Of a DNA stretch of 5,453 bases, positions 1-5,444 are shown in pieces; position 1 is the first letter of the stretch; every line of letters begins with the position of its first letter. Both the position numbers and the translations under genes were made by a program. Under the pieces are notes generated by a model. It had not been told where the DNA came from. It did not search any database and worked only from the letters and a program-made list of their open reading frames with translations. The stretch covers positions 1-5,453 of the forward strand of contig CAMWMT010000218.1 of NCBI GenBank assembly GCA_947175375.1, given 5' to 3'. The stretch is from an uncultured Clostridiaceae bacterium (GTDB taxonomy: Bacteria > Bacillota > Clostridia > Lachnospirales > Lachnospiraceae).

Positions 1-619
1 TCTCAAGGTCATCCACATATTCGGCTCCGACAATTGGCTGTTCATTTGGATTGACCAATTTGCCGCGTTCGATTGCAAGCTCATATGCTTCTCCGATCTC
101 AATTCCCTCTTTTCCCCCATGAACCCCGTCAAATACGATACGGTCTACTGCGGTATTGGGATATACGCCAACCTGATCCAGCTCCTCTTCCGTGATAATC
201 CCTGTATCTACCATGGCTTTCTTTAAAATATCCGTACCCATGATCGCATTCTCACATGCCATCACGGTTACTTTTTCTTTACCGTCTGCAAGACGTTTAC
301 GAAGTCCTTTTGCAAGCAAAGGCGCAATTTTCGGCAGATTGGTAGCCATGACAGAAGTTGTGACCACATCCGCATCTTTAATGGCATCCGCCACTTCCTC
401 CTGCTGGTTTATGGAAGATAAAGCAGATACGTTCGTGATCTCTTTTTCCTCATAGTCATGTTCAATACGAAACAGGCTGTAAGAATGTGTTTCATTGATA
501 CGATCCACCATATCCTGCACGACATCCGCAAAGATGATCTCATATCCACTGTCATATAATAATTCTGCAATAAACCCGCGGCCAATCTTACCCGCTCCAA
601 AATGCACTGCTTTTTTCAT
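1..619 (-). CDS. mtlD: Mannitol-1-phosphate 5-dehydrogenase, N-terminal 206 residues (cut by window edge)
   Basis: The gene oxidises mannitol-1-phosphate to fructose-6-phosphate with NAD+ in the cytoplasm, the second step of PTS-fed mannitol use. Translating down from the ATG at 619 gives MKKAVHFGAGKIGRGFIAEL. The dinucleotide-binding GxGxxG is residues 8-13 and an acidic residue follows the second strand (FADV, D32). Further family motifs are ACEN at 121-124 and NTAVDRIV at 155-162, matching the MtlD signatures known from E. coli (GAGNIGRGFIG, ACEN, SAVDRIV). The frame stays open to base 1, so roughly half of a protein usually near 380 residues is visible and the catalytic C-terminal domain lies outside. 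AGGAG at 626-630 sits 6 nt before the ATG, which supports this start. It is the second gene after mtlA on the same strand, 70 bp downstream and separated by a strong hairpin. Identification is firm; the missing half cannot be judged. Confidence 0.95.
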   Translation of the reverse strand, partial: MKKAVHFGAGKIGRGFIAELLYDSGYEIIFADVVQDMVDRINETHSYSLFRIEHDYEEKEITNVSALSSINQQEEVADAIKDADVVTTSVMATNLPKIAPLLAKGLRKRLADGKEKVTVMACENAIMGTDILKKAMVDTGIITEEELDQVGVYPNTAVDRIVFDGVHGGKEGIEIGEAYELAIERGKLVNPNEQPIVGAEYVDDLE

Positions 620-637
620 GATAATCTCCTTTTACCG

Positions 638-676
638 GAACAGTTACAGAACAAAAAGCCTGTTCTGTAACTGTTC
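638..676 (-). promoter_or_regulatory. Perfect 16-bp intercistronic hairpin between mtlA and mtlD
   Basis: GAACAGTTACAGAACA at 638-653 is the exact reverse complement of 661-676, with a 7-nt loop at 654-660. It lies between the mtlA stop (690-692) and the mtlD ribosome binding site (626-630). In the direction of transcription the stem is followed by CGGTAAAAGGAG, not a T run, so it does not look like a standard intrinsic terminator. It could protect the upstream mtlA message from 3' decay, act as a processing site or set the mtlA to mtlD ratio. It could also be one copy of a dispersed palindrome or a protein-binding site. The structure is seen directly; the role is inference. Confidence 0.8.
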
Positions 677-689
677 AATTTTAAAATAA

Positions 690-2564
690 TTACGAAAGAT
701 CCAGAATCTTTAATACTTCCTGTTTGGTTGCTGCTTTCTGAAGTGCGTTCAGATTACCCTCATCACAGAGGATCGTTGCAATCTTGCCGAGAAGATCCAC
801 ATGCTCCTCTCCCTTACCTGCTACACCGACCAGCAAATAAGCCTTCTCGCCACCAAAATCCACGCCGTCCGGTACCTGTATAAAACAGATTCCCGAAGTC
901 TTGATGCTCTTTTTGGAACTTGCAAGACCATGAGGCAGCGCCACACCATTTCCAAGATATACAGATACATCTGCATCCCGCTCAAACATATCCTGTCGGT
1001 AGCTCTCGTCTGCATAACCTCTTCCGATCAGAATATCCGCACATGCATTGATTGCTTCCTTCTTGTCTGCAAAAGATGCTTTCAACACAATATTTTTCTC
1101 GTCAAACAGAGGAATGGATGGTCCCTCTGCAGATAAATCGTCTGAAGCATCTGCCAGCATCTCTTTAATCTTAGCCACGATCTGGTCATACTCTTTCTGG
1201 TCCATGAAGTTATTGATCGTCAAGATCGGCATCTTCCCACCGGTTGTATCCAATGCCCTCTGGGCCAGATTCACATTTGTTACGACCACATCTGCATCCA
1301 GCGGAATCTCCGCAACCGCCACATGGGAGATGGAAGGTGACATACCTGCTTTCTGCAGACGTGTCCTTAAGATGGATACTCCCATTGCAGAGGAACCCAT
1401 TCCTGCATCACATGCAAAGATTACTTTATTCAGAGCGCTTATTTTTCCCGAAGCCATACGGGCAAGTGCCTCTTCTGATACACTACCTGTGATTCCCGCC
1501 GTTCCTGTTGCAGTCTCTCCTTCCAGAGCCGCAGCCGTTTCCGGTTTGTCAGAAAGCTTGATAATAAATCCTGTCACGACAAATGACACGGCAAGTGATC
1601 CAAAATAAGCAATGGTATTCACCAGCATACACGCCTTCGGCGTCATCATGTAGAATGCAAATACAGATCCGGGAGATGGCGGCCCAACCGCTCCGCCTCC
1701 GAAGTTCGTAAGTACAAAGATGGAGAACATATTTCCTGCAATCGGTCCAAGGATCGTCTGCGGCATCATCAGGCAGTACGGAAAGCAGGTCTCTGCAATT
1801 CCGCCAAAGAACTGGATGATCACTGCACCAGGCGCGGATTTCTTCGCAACTCCGGAACCGAACACCGCAAATGCCGCAACCAGTCCTACCCAGTATGCTC
1901 CATTGGCTTCAATCAGGAACAGAACTGACTTACCAGCCTCTGCTGCCTGCTGGACTCCCAGAGGCACCAGAATCCCGTGATTGATTGCGTTATTCAGGAA
2001 CAATACCTGTGCCGGCTGTACAAAAAGCGCCGTCAGCGGAAGCATATTGTGATCTGTCATGAAATTAACTCCGGAAGCCAGTACATTCTGGATTCCCGTC
2101 ATCATGGGAGCAGCTACCGCATAACCCAGGACACAGAGCAATACTCCGATCAATCCAAGCGCAAAATTGTCTACCAACATCTCCAGTCCTGTCTTTACTT
2201 TTCCCTCAATCGCTTTGTCAAATTTCTTCAAAAGCCATGCAGCAAGCGGGCCCATAATCATACCGCCAACCAGCATTGTAACATCTGAACCGACTACCAT
2301 ACCCATAGTGGCAAATGCTCCGATAACTCCGCCTCGCCTTTGATGCACATTGTAACCGGCTGTATAACCAATCAGCACCGGAAGCAGATAGGTTAATACC
2401 GGACTGACCAGCTCATTTAAATACTCATTCGGACACCATCCGGTAGGAATAAATAAAGCGGTCAGAATACCCCATCCAATGAATACACCGATATTCGGCA
2501 TAACCATCGCACTAAGCGTTGCGCCAAACTTCTGTACCTTTGCCTGCAACTGTTTTGTGTTCAT
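690..2564 (-). CDS. mtlA: PTS mannitol transporter, fused EIICBA
   Basis: This membrane protein takes up mannitol and phosphorylates it to mannitol-1-phosphate, with phosphate coming from PEP through EI and HPr. At 624 residues it is close to the 637 of E. coli MtlA and has the same domain order. EIIC occupies about 1-340 with several hydrophobic segments, NNAINHG at 191-197 and GGIAET at 254-259, the conserved substrate-site glutamate motif. A linker rich in Ala, Thr, Gly and Glu covers about 340-375. EIIB is about 378-472 with the phosphocysteine loop CDAGMGSSAMG at 385-395, active residue C385. EIIA is about 485-624 with VALPHG at 541-546, active residue H545. All three phosphotransfer elements are intact, so it should be functional without a separate mtlF. 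The ATG has AGGAG (2573-2577) 8 nt upstream. It is the first gene of the operon with mtlD, divergent from a DeoR-family regulator. Confidence 0.97.
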   Translation of the reverse strand: MNTKQLQAKVQKFGATLSAMVMPNIGVFIGWGILTALFIPTGWCPNEYLNELVSPVLTYLLPVLIGYTAGYNVHQRRGGVIGAFATMGMVVGSDVTMLVGGMIMGPLAAWLLKKFDKAIEGKVKTGLEMLVDNFALGLIGVLLCVLGYAVAAPMMTGIQNVLASGVNFMTDHNMLPLTALFVQPAQVLFLNNAINHGILVPLGVQQAAEAGKSVLFLIEANGAYWVGLVAAFAVFGSGVAKKSAPGAVIIQFFGGIAETCFPYCLMMPQTILGPIAGNMFSIFVLTNFGGGAVGPPSPGSVFAFYMMTPKACMLVNTIAYFGSLAVSFVVTGFIIKLSDKPETAAALEGETATGTAGITGSVSEEALARMASGKISALNKVIFACDAGMGSSAMGVSILRTRLQKAGMSPSISHVAVAEIPLDADVVVTNVNLAQRALDTTGGKMPILTINNFMDQKEYDQIVAKIKEMLADASDDLSAEGPSIPLFDEKNIVLKASFADKKEAINACADILIGRGYADESYRQDMFERDADVSVYLGNGVALPHGLASSKKSIKTSGICFIQVPDGVDFGGEKAYLLVGVAGKGEEHVDLLGKIATILCDEGNLNALQKAATKQEVLKILDLS

Positions 2565-2635
2565 AGGTTTCTCTCCTTTTCTTTCCTGTTATTTTCTTAA
2601 GAGTGTTCCGCGGCTCATTTCTCTCTTCGCAATTT

Positions 2636-2664
2636 ATCATAGCACTTATCATGTGCAAATGCAA
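2636..2664 (-). promoter_or_regulatory. Probable mtlA promoter
   Basis: On the minus strand, TTGCAT (2659-2664) stands 17 bp from TATGAT (2636-2641). The -10 matches the vegetative consensus at 5 of 6 positions but the -35 only at 3 of 6, as expected for a regulated promoter. Transcription would begin near 2629, giving a leader of about 65 nt before the mtlA ATG. The -35 lies inside a candidate operator dyad (2651-2667). Assignment is from sequence match only. Confidence 0.6.
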
Positions 2665-2667
2665 CAT
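2651..2667. promoter_or_regulatory. Candidate operator 1, overlapping the mtlA -35
   Basis: The sequence is ATGTG-N7-AACAT, one mismatch from the perfect ATGTG-N7-CACAT dyad found twice more in this region. It covers the whole mtlA -35 element, so a bound repressor would block RNA polymerase. Its centre is 72 bp (about seven helical turns) from operator 2. Binding by the neighbouring DeoR-family protein is inference. Confidence 0.45.
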
Positions 2668-2682
2668 TTATTTTTTGCATTT
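2657..2682. repeat. 8-bp inverted repeat at the mtlA promoter
   Basis: AAATGCAA at 2657-2664 is repeated in reverse complement as TTGCATTT at 2675-2682, with a 10-nt spacer. The left arm contains the mtlA -35 hexamer and the right arm lies just upstream of the promoter. It could be a second regulator site or an alternative reading of the operator at 2651-2667, with which it overlaps. Part of the match may reflect the AT-rich background. Confidence 0.45.
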
Positions 2683-2722
2683 CCTAATTTTTGGCGTTTT
2701 TGCCAATTTTACTTTCTTTAAA

Positions 2723-2739
2723 ATGTGTAATTATCACAT
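2723..2739. promoter_or_regulatory. Candidate operator 2, perfect ATGTG-N7-CACAT dyad
   Basis: ATGTG (2723-2727) and CACAT (2735-2739) form a perfect dyad with a TAATTAT spacer. Including the flanking base pair, AATGTG faces CACATA. It lies in the middle of the divergent region, away from both promoters, with its centre 73 bp from operator 3. An auxiliary looping site is a reasonable inference. Confidence 0.5.
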
Positions 2740-2795
2740 ATTTTTGTCGTTTTTTCACAAATATCAATTTTTATATGTGGCATTTCAATGTGCCA

Positions 2796-2812
2796 ATGTG
2801 TCATCAGCACAT
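2796..2812. promoter_or_regulatory. Candidate operator 3, perfect ATGTG-N7-CACAT dyad
   Basis: ATGTG (2796-2800) and CACAT (2808-2812) form the second perfect copy of the dyad; the arms extend to 6 bp as AATGTG and CACATT. It ends just upstream of the regulator's -35. A further CACAT at 2829-2833 is a half-site located 21 bp along, inside the regulator's promoter spacer. The position would suit autorepression or activation of the regulator gene. Confidence 0.5.
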
Positions 2813-2817
2813 TTCCA

Positions 2818-2846
2818 TTGATATTTTCCACATTTTCTGATAAACT
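2818..2846 (+). promoter_or_regulatory. Probable promoter of the DeoR-family gene
   Basis: TTGATA (2818-2823) is separated by 17 bp from TAAACT (2841-2846), and TG at 2838-2839 makes it an extended -10. Transcription would start near 2853, giving a leader of about 22 nt that contains GGAGG (2863-2867), 7 nt before the ATG. A CACAT half-site (2829-2833) lies in the spacer. Confidence 0.55.
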
Positions 2847-2874
2847 TATCTCATAACAAATCGGAGGTATCATC

Positions 2875-3636
2875 ATGCCTAAACTGAATGCGTCTGAACG
2901 ACAGGCACAGATTATAGAATTACTCTCAAAAAATGAAAAAATGAAAGTGATGGAACTTGCAGATTATTTCCAGGTATCACGTGAGACAATCCGCCGCGAC
3001 ATGAATGCATTGGATAAAGCCGGTTCCCTGAAAAAATGGTTTGTGGAAAGCGAGCCGGTCTATGACTTTAAGACACAGCCTGTACATATGCGAATGACAG
3101 AAGCGCAGGAAAGCAAGAGAAAAATCGGTGAAAAACTTTTGGAATTAATTCCCGAACATGCATTCCTCTATCTGGATACCGGAAGTACCACCCTTTGTTT
3201 TGCAAAGTTACTAAAGGAGTGTTCCGGTTACACGATCATTACAACTTCCATACCAATCATTAATGAACTGGCGAACAGCAGCAACGAACTGATCATCACA
3301 GGCGGAACGATCAATCCCCGCGTCATGAGCGCCATGGGGGCCCAGACTATTGCTTTTCTGGAACGCATCAAAGTAGATGTGGCAATCCTGGGAAGTTCTG
3401 GATTCGACCGTCATGACGGACCTTCCAGCAACACTTTTGACGATTCACAGATTAAGCATCTCGTAATCAGAAATGCCCGGACGAATATCGTAGCTGCTGA
3501 CAGCAGAAAAGCAACCTACTCTTCCCTCACCCAATATGCCAGCTGGAGCGAAATTGATTATTTAATTACTGATAATGAAATATCGCCTGAAACAGTACAG
3601 AAATTATCAGAAGCAACAAATGTGATTACTGTATGA
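2875..3636 (+). CDS. DeoR/GlpR-family transcriptional regulator, likely controls mtlAD
   Basis: At 253 residues this is the usual length for a DeoR-family sugar-phosphate-responsive regulator. The N-terminal winged helix-turn-helix spans about 7-55, with MELADYFQVSRETIRRDMNA at 26-45 matching the family recognition-helix signature (VS-x2-TIRRD). The C-terminal effector domain shows DTGSTT (101-106), ITGGTI (141-146), VDVAILGSSGFD (167-178), AADSRKA (207-213, with the D and K typical of the sugar-phosphate pocket) and IDYLITD (227-233). The wing is unusual: where most relatives have an Arg/His-Gly-Gly-Ala turn after the HTH, this one reads LKKWFVESE (52-60). The gene diverges from mtlA across a dyad-rich region, so control of mtlAD and of itself is likely; the ligand is presumably a mannitol or fructose phosphate, but that is inference. 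The start is set by GGAGG 7 nt upstream. Many Firmicutes use a PRD-type MtlR for this role; none is visible here. Confidence 0.92.
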   Translation: MPKLNASERQAQIIELLSKNEKMKVMELADYFQVSRETIRRDMNALDKAGSLKKWFVESEPVYDFKTQPVHMRMTEAQESKRKIGEKLLELIPEHAFLYLDTGSTTLCFAKLLKECSGYTIITTSIPIINELANSSNELIITGGTINPRVMSAMGAQTIAFLERIKVDVAILGSSGFDRHDGPSSNTFDDSQIKHLVIRNARTNIVAADSRKATYSSLTQYASWSEIDYLITDNEISPETVQKLSEATNVITV

Positions 3637-3671
3637 TCAATAGCTTACTTGCACAAAAGGAGACGTAGGAC

Positions 3672-4634
3672 ATGAAAACAATGGTAAATCTTCCCATCGG
3701 TATCGAAGATTTCCAGGAAATTCGTACAGAAGAGTTCTACTATGTAGATAAGACAGGGCTGATCACTGAACTTCTAAATAACTGGGGAAAAGTGAACCTT
3801 TTTACGCGTCCCCGAAGGTTCGGCAAATCCCTGAACATGAGCATGCTCAAATATTTCTTTTCTTACGGCTGCGATCCTGACCTGTTTGATGGACTTTCCA
3901 TATTCGGAGAAACTCAGCTTTGCGAAAAATACATGGGAAAATTTCCGGTGATCTCCATCACACTGAAAGATGTGGAAGCAAGAGATTATCAGGGCGCTGT
4001 CGCCAGGCTGTGCGCAGTCATTGGCAGAGAAGCGCTGCGTTTTCAGTTTCTTCTAGAAAGCAGCCAGCTCTCCGAAAATGACAAGAGTCAATACGCTCTG
4101 CTGATCAAAGCGAGGGAAGATGGACAGCAGATGTTTGCCATTTCAGAAGATACACTGGAAAACAGTTTATATACCCTCTCTTTTCTTCTTCGTAAGCATT
4201 ATAATCAAAAAGTGATCCTTCTGATTGACGAATATGATGTCCCTTTGGACAAAGCTCAGCAATATGGCTACTATGATGAGATGATCCACCTGATCCGAGG
4301 TGTGTTCGGACACGTATTAAAGACCAATGAAAATCTATATTTTGCTGTACTGACCGGCTGTCTGTTCCCTGCAAAGGAAAGTATCTTTACTGAACGAAAT
4401 AATTTTAATGTCTCATCTACTACAAACCTTTTGTTTGATAAATACTTTGGTTTTTCTGATACTGAAGTAAGAGATATGCTGGAATACTGCGGATTGGAAG
4501 ACAAATGCGAACTAATCAAGGGATGGTACAACAGCTACTGTTTTGATAAAGCTGACATTTACTGCCCTTGGGATGTACTCAATTATATAGATCTGCTTTG
4601 TTCTGACCCAGATGCCTATCCCGAAGCCTTCTGA
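3672..4634 (+). CDS. AAA-ATPase-like (DUF1703-type) protein, truncated by frameshift
   Basis: The 320-residue product is the ATPase part of the family usually described as an AAA-ATPase-like domain followed by a PD-(D/E)XK nuclease-like domain, commonly over 500 residues. Visible motifs are LPIGIEDFQEIR (7-18), YYVDKT (23-28), the Walker A-like RPRRFGKS (46-53), the Walker B VILLIDEYD (181-189), LTGCLFPAKESIF (227-239), FDKYFGFSDTEV (255-266) and PWDVLNYID (299-307). The nuclease part is missing. The TGA at 4632-4634 falls where relatives read Trp-Ile-Asn-(Ser/Thr)-Ser-Gly-Asn; loss of one G from TGG explains it, since the next frame resumes exactly there. AGGAG (3658-3662) is 9 nt upstream of the ATG. 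It starts 35 bp after the regulator with no terminator seen between them, so it is probably co-transcribed, although it has no evident link to mannitol. The family's role is unsettled. A stable truncated protein could still be made. Confidence 0.85.
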   Translation: MKTMVNLPIGIEDFQEIRTEEFYYVDKTGLITELLNNWGKVNLFTRPRRFGKSLNMSMLKYFFSYGCDPDLFDGLSIFGETQLCEKYMGKFPVISITLKDVEARDYQGAVARLCAVIGREALRFQFLLESSQLSENDKSQYALLIKAREDGQQMFAISEDTLENSLYTLSFLLRKHYNQKVILLIDEYDVPLDKAQQYGYYDEMIHLIRGVFGHVLKTNENLYFAVLTGCLFPAKESIFTERNNFNVSSTTNLLFDKYFGFSDTEVRDMLEYCGLEDKCELIKGWYNSYCFDKADIYCPWDVLNYIDLLCSDPDAYPEAF

Positions 4635-4768
4635 TCAATTCCAGCGGCAATACCATCATCCGTACGCTCCTTCAGAAAGCGACGGATCAGGCCATGGAAG
4701 ATCTGGATCTGGTGGCAGAACATGCCGGAATGTCGAAAAATTATAAACTACAAATAATATTTAAATAG
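4635..4768 (+). pseudogene. Frame-shifted continuation of the AAA-ATPase-like gene
   Basis: Immediately after the TGA, the frame shifted by one base reads INSSGNTIIRTLLQKA from 4634, the sequence expected next in this family. The frame stays open to TAG at 4766-4768. Similarity is clear to about 4690 and then fades, and the PD-(D/E)XK part that should cover a further 200 or so residues is absent. The lesions are therefore at least two: a one-base deletion and a large 3' loss. The end overlaps the tail of the toxin remnant on the opposite strand (4741-4768), so the 3' loss may be the breakpoint where the two accessory genes were joined. Confidence 0.75.
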
Positions 4769-4917
4769 TTTTGTCTTTGGTCTACAATCGCATAAACCGT
4801 GACTTTTCTGTGTTCATCATCTATTTTATAAAAGACCAGATTTTTTTCCAGAATCAAAATTTTATATCCTTGTCTGCGAAGAACCCTGTAATGTGGCTCG
4901 GAACCGATATAAGGATT
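4741..4917 (-). pseudogene. RelE/ParE-type toxin remnant, C-terminal half only
   Basis: Read leftward, this frame gives 58 residues with the ending of a RelE/ParE-superfamily mRNA-interferase-like toxin: NPYIGSEPHYRVL, then LRRQGYKILI, LVFYKID and YAIVDQRQNYLNII, stop TAA at 4741-4743. These match the late beta strands and C-terminal helix; full toxins are about 90-105 residues, so the N-terminal helices are gone. The frame can be followed up to 4935 before meeting TAA, but it has no ATG and those extra residues run inside the antitoxin's last codons. The ATG at 4920-4922, which overlaps the antitoxin stop as ATGA and is probably the old toxin start, now leads out of frame to TGA after 22 residues. 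A deletion of roughly 40 codons that also broke the frame explains this. The product is unlikely to be toxic. Confidence 0.75.
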
Positions 4918-4918
4918 T

Positions 4919-5203
4919 TCATTTTGATTCTCCCTTTAATAAAGCACGCAGATCATCAAATGTCTCCTGCATCGATGCGACTTTACCATGAGCCACATCA
5001 TCTTCTGCTTCAGCAAGTATTTCAAGCAGTTCTATTCTGGCTTTCATCCGTTTGTACTCTTCATAAGCCAATGAAACCGTATCTCCTCGTCCGTTCACAG
5101 TTATAATGACTGCCTCTTTATTTTCCCTGCAATGTCTGGAAATCTCACTGTAATGGTTTCTCAAATCTGCTGAAGGTCGAATTGTTTCCTGTAACATCTG
5201 CAT
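4919..5203 (-). CDS. Phd/YefM-family antitoxin, intact, partner of a broken toxin
   Basis: This 94-residue protein belongs to the Phd/YefM type II antitoxins, which bind DNA through the N-terminal domain and neutralise a RelE/ParE-type toxin with the C-terminal tail. The N-terminal fold is seen in IRPSADLRNHYSEISRHCRE (8-27), then the strand AVIITVNGRGDTVSL (31-45) and AYEEYKRMKARIELLEILAE (46-65). An acidic C-terminal segment follows (EAEDDV, TFDDLRALLKGE). The start at 5203 was chosen over the ATG at 5233 because GGAGGAG lies 5 nt before it, and the upstream ATG falls within or next to the promoter -10. The stop overlaps a vestigial ATG in an ATGA arrangement typical of toxin-antitoxin operons. 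Because the toxin is broken, this is probably an orphan antitoxin. It may still repress its own promoter or protect against related toxins. Confidence 0.9.
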   Translation of the reverse strand: MQMLQETIRPSADLRNHYSEISRHCRENKEAVIITVNGRGDTVSLAYEEYKRMKARIELLEILAEAEDDVAHGKVASMQETFDDLRALLKGESK

Positions 5204-5208
5204 CCTGT

Positions 5209-5215
5209 CTCCTCC
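5209..5215 (-). promoter_or_regulatory. Ribosome binding site that sets the antitoxin start
   Basis: GGAGGAG on the minus strand ends 5 nt before the ATG at 5203. It is nearly a full match to the anti-Shine-Dalgarno sequence and rules out the longer frame beginning at 5233, for which this site would lie inside the gene. Confidence 0.8.
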
Positions 5216-5233
5216 CGTTCTGGTTGTAGTCAT

Positions 5234-5262
5234 ATTATATCATGATTTAACTATAATATAAA
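5234..5262 (-). promoter_or_regulatory. Antitoxin promoter with extended -10
   Basis: On the minus strand, TTTATA (5257-5262) is followed after 17 bp by a perfect TATAAT (5234-5239), with TG at 5241-5242 forming an extended -10. Transcription would start near 5227, some 24 nt before the antitoxin ATG. The palindrome ATCATGAT (5238-5245) overlaps the -10 and is a plausible autorepression site for the antitoxin; that role is inference. Confidence 0.65.
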
Positions 5263-5328
5263 CTAAAAATTATTGTAGCAATCCACTGACTTAATTTGTT
5301 TAAGAATCCGCTGAATAGTTTCCCCGAT

Positions 5329-5367
5329 AAAAAACAACAAGGCGAATCATCTCATGATCCACCTTGT
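5329..5367 (-). terminator. Terminator-like hairpin for leftward transcription
   Basis: On the minus strand ACAAGG (5362-5367) pairs with CCTTGT (5337-5342). An inner stem, ATCAT with ATGAT (5354-5358 with 5346-5350), closes a 3-nt loop, and the two stems are separated by a 3x3 internal loop. The 3' arm is followed by TG and six T residues (5329-5334). It would end a leftward transcript from beyond the right edge and insulate the antitoxin promoter. The interrupted stem makes it a moderate candidate. Confidence 0.5.
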
Positions 5368-5395
5368 CTCATACCATAAATTCTTATTTATACTC

Positions 5396-5444
5396 GTGAG
5401 CACATTCATCTGCCAGTTTTCATGACACATAACGGTGTGCTCAC
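5396..5444. repeat. 9-bp inverted repeat with flanking direct repeat
   Basis: GTGAGCACA (5396-5404) and TGTGCTCAC (5436-5444) are perfect inverted copies separated by 31 nt. The hexamer ACTCGT also occurs as a direct repeat at 5392-5397 and 5443-5448, overlapping the arms. No coding sequence is recognised here. Possible identities are a regulatory dyad for a gene to the right, or the end of a small mobile element; the sequence alone does not decide. Confidence 0.45.

Larger units (their letters stand above)
2565..2874. promoter_or_regulatory. Divergent control region between mtlA and the DeoR-family gene
   Basis: This 310-bp stretch has no gene. It is much richer in A and T than the flanking coding sequence and contains both divergent promoters. 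The pentamer ATGTG or its complement CACAT occurs eight times, at 2651, 2723, 2735, 2775, 2788, 2796, 2808 and 2829; fewer than one would be expected by chance in this length. Two other short dyads are visible: TTGGC-N6-GCCAA (2691-2706) and TGGCA-N8-TGCCA (2778-2795). No catabolite-repression cre site with its central CG was recognised. Confidence 0.75.

Noticed and set aside
638..676. Intrinsic terminator after mtlA
   Set aside because: The stem is strong but the following transcript bases are CGGUAAAAGGAG, with no U tract, and mtlD begins 18 nt later with a good ribosome binding site.
1048..1608. 186-residue open frame on the plus strand inside mtlA, with several smaller ones alongside
   Set aside because: It lies antisense to well-conserved EIIB and EIIC coding sequence, shows no family motif, and has no independent context. 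It is a by-product of the mtlA codon pattern.
2723..2739. CRP-type site, because TGTG and CACA flank an AT-rich centre
   Set aside because: The spacing is one base short of the E. coli CRP consensus (TGTGA-N6-TCACA), and CRP-style catabolite control is not expected in Clostridia; a local regulator fits better.
4771..5106. 111-residue plus-strand open frame across the toxin-antitoxin locus
   Set aside because: It is antisense to the toxin remnant and most of the antitoxin, which carry recognisable family motifs; its own translation resembles nothing known.
5204..5233. Longer antitoxin beginning at the ATG at 5233
   Set aside because: The ATG is at or inside the -10 of a strong promoter, upstream of the predicted transcript start, and the only good ribosome binding site points to 5203.
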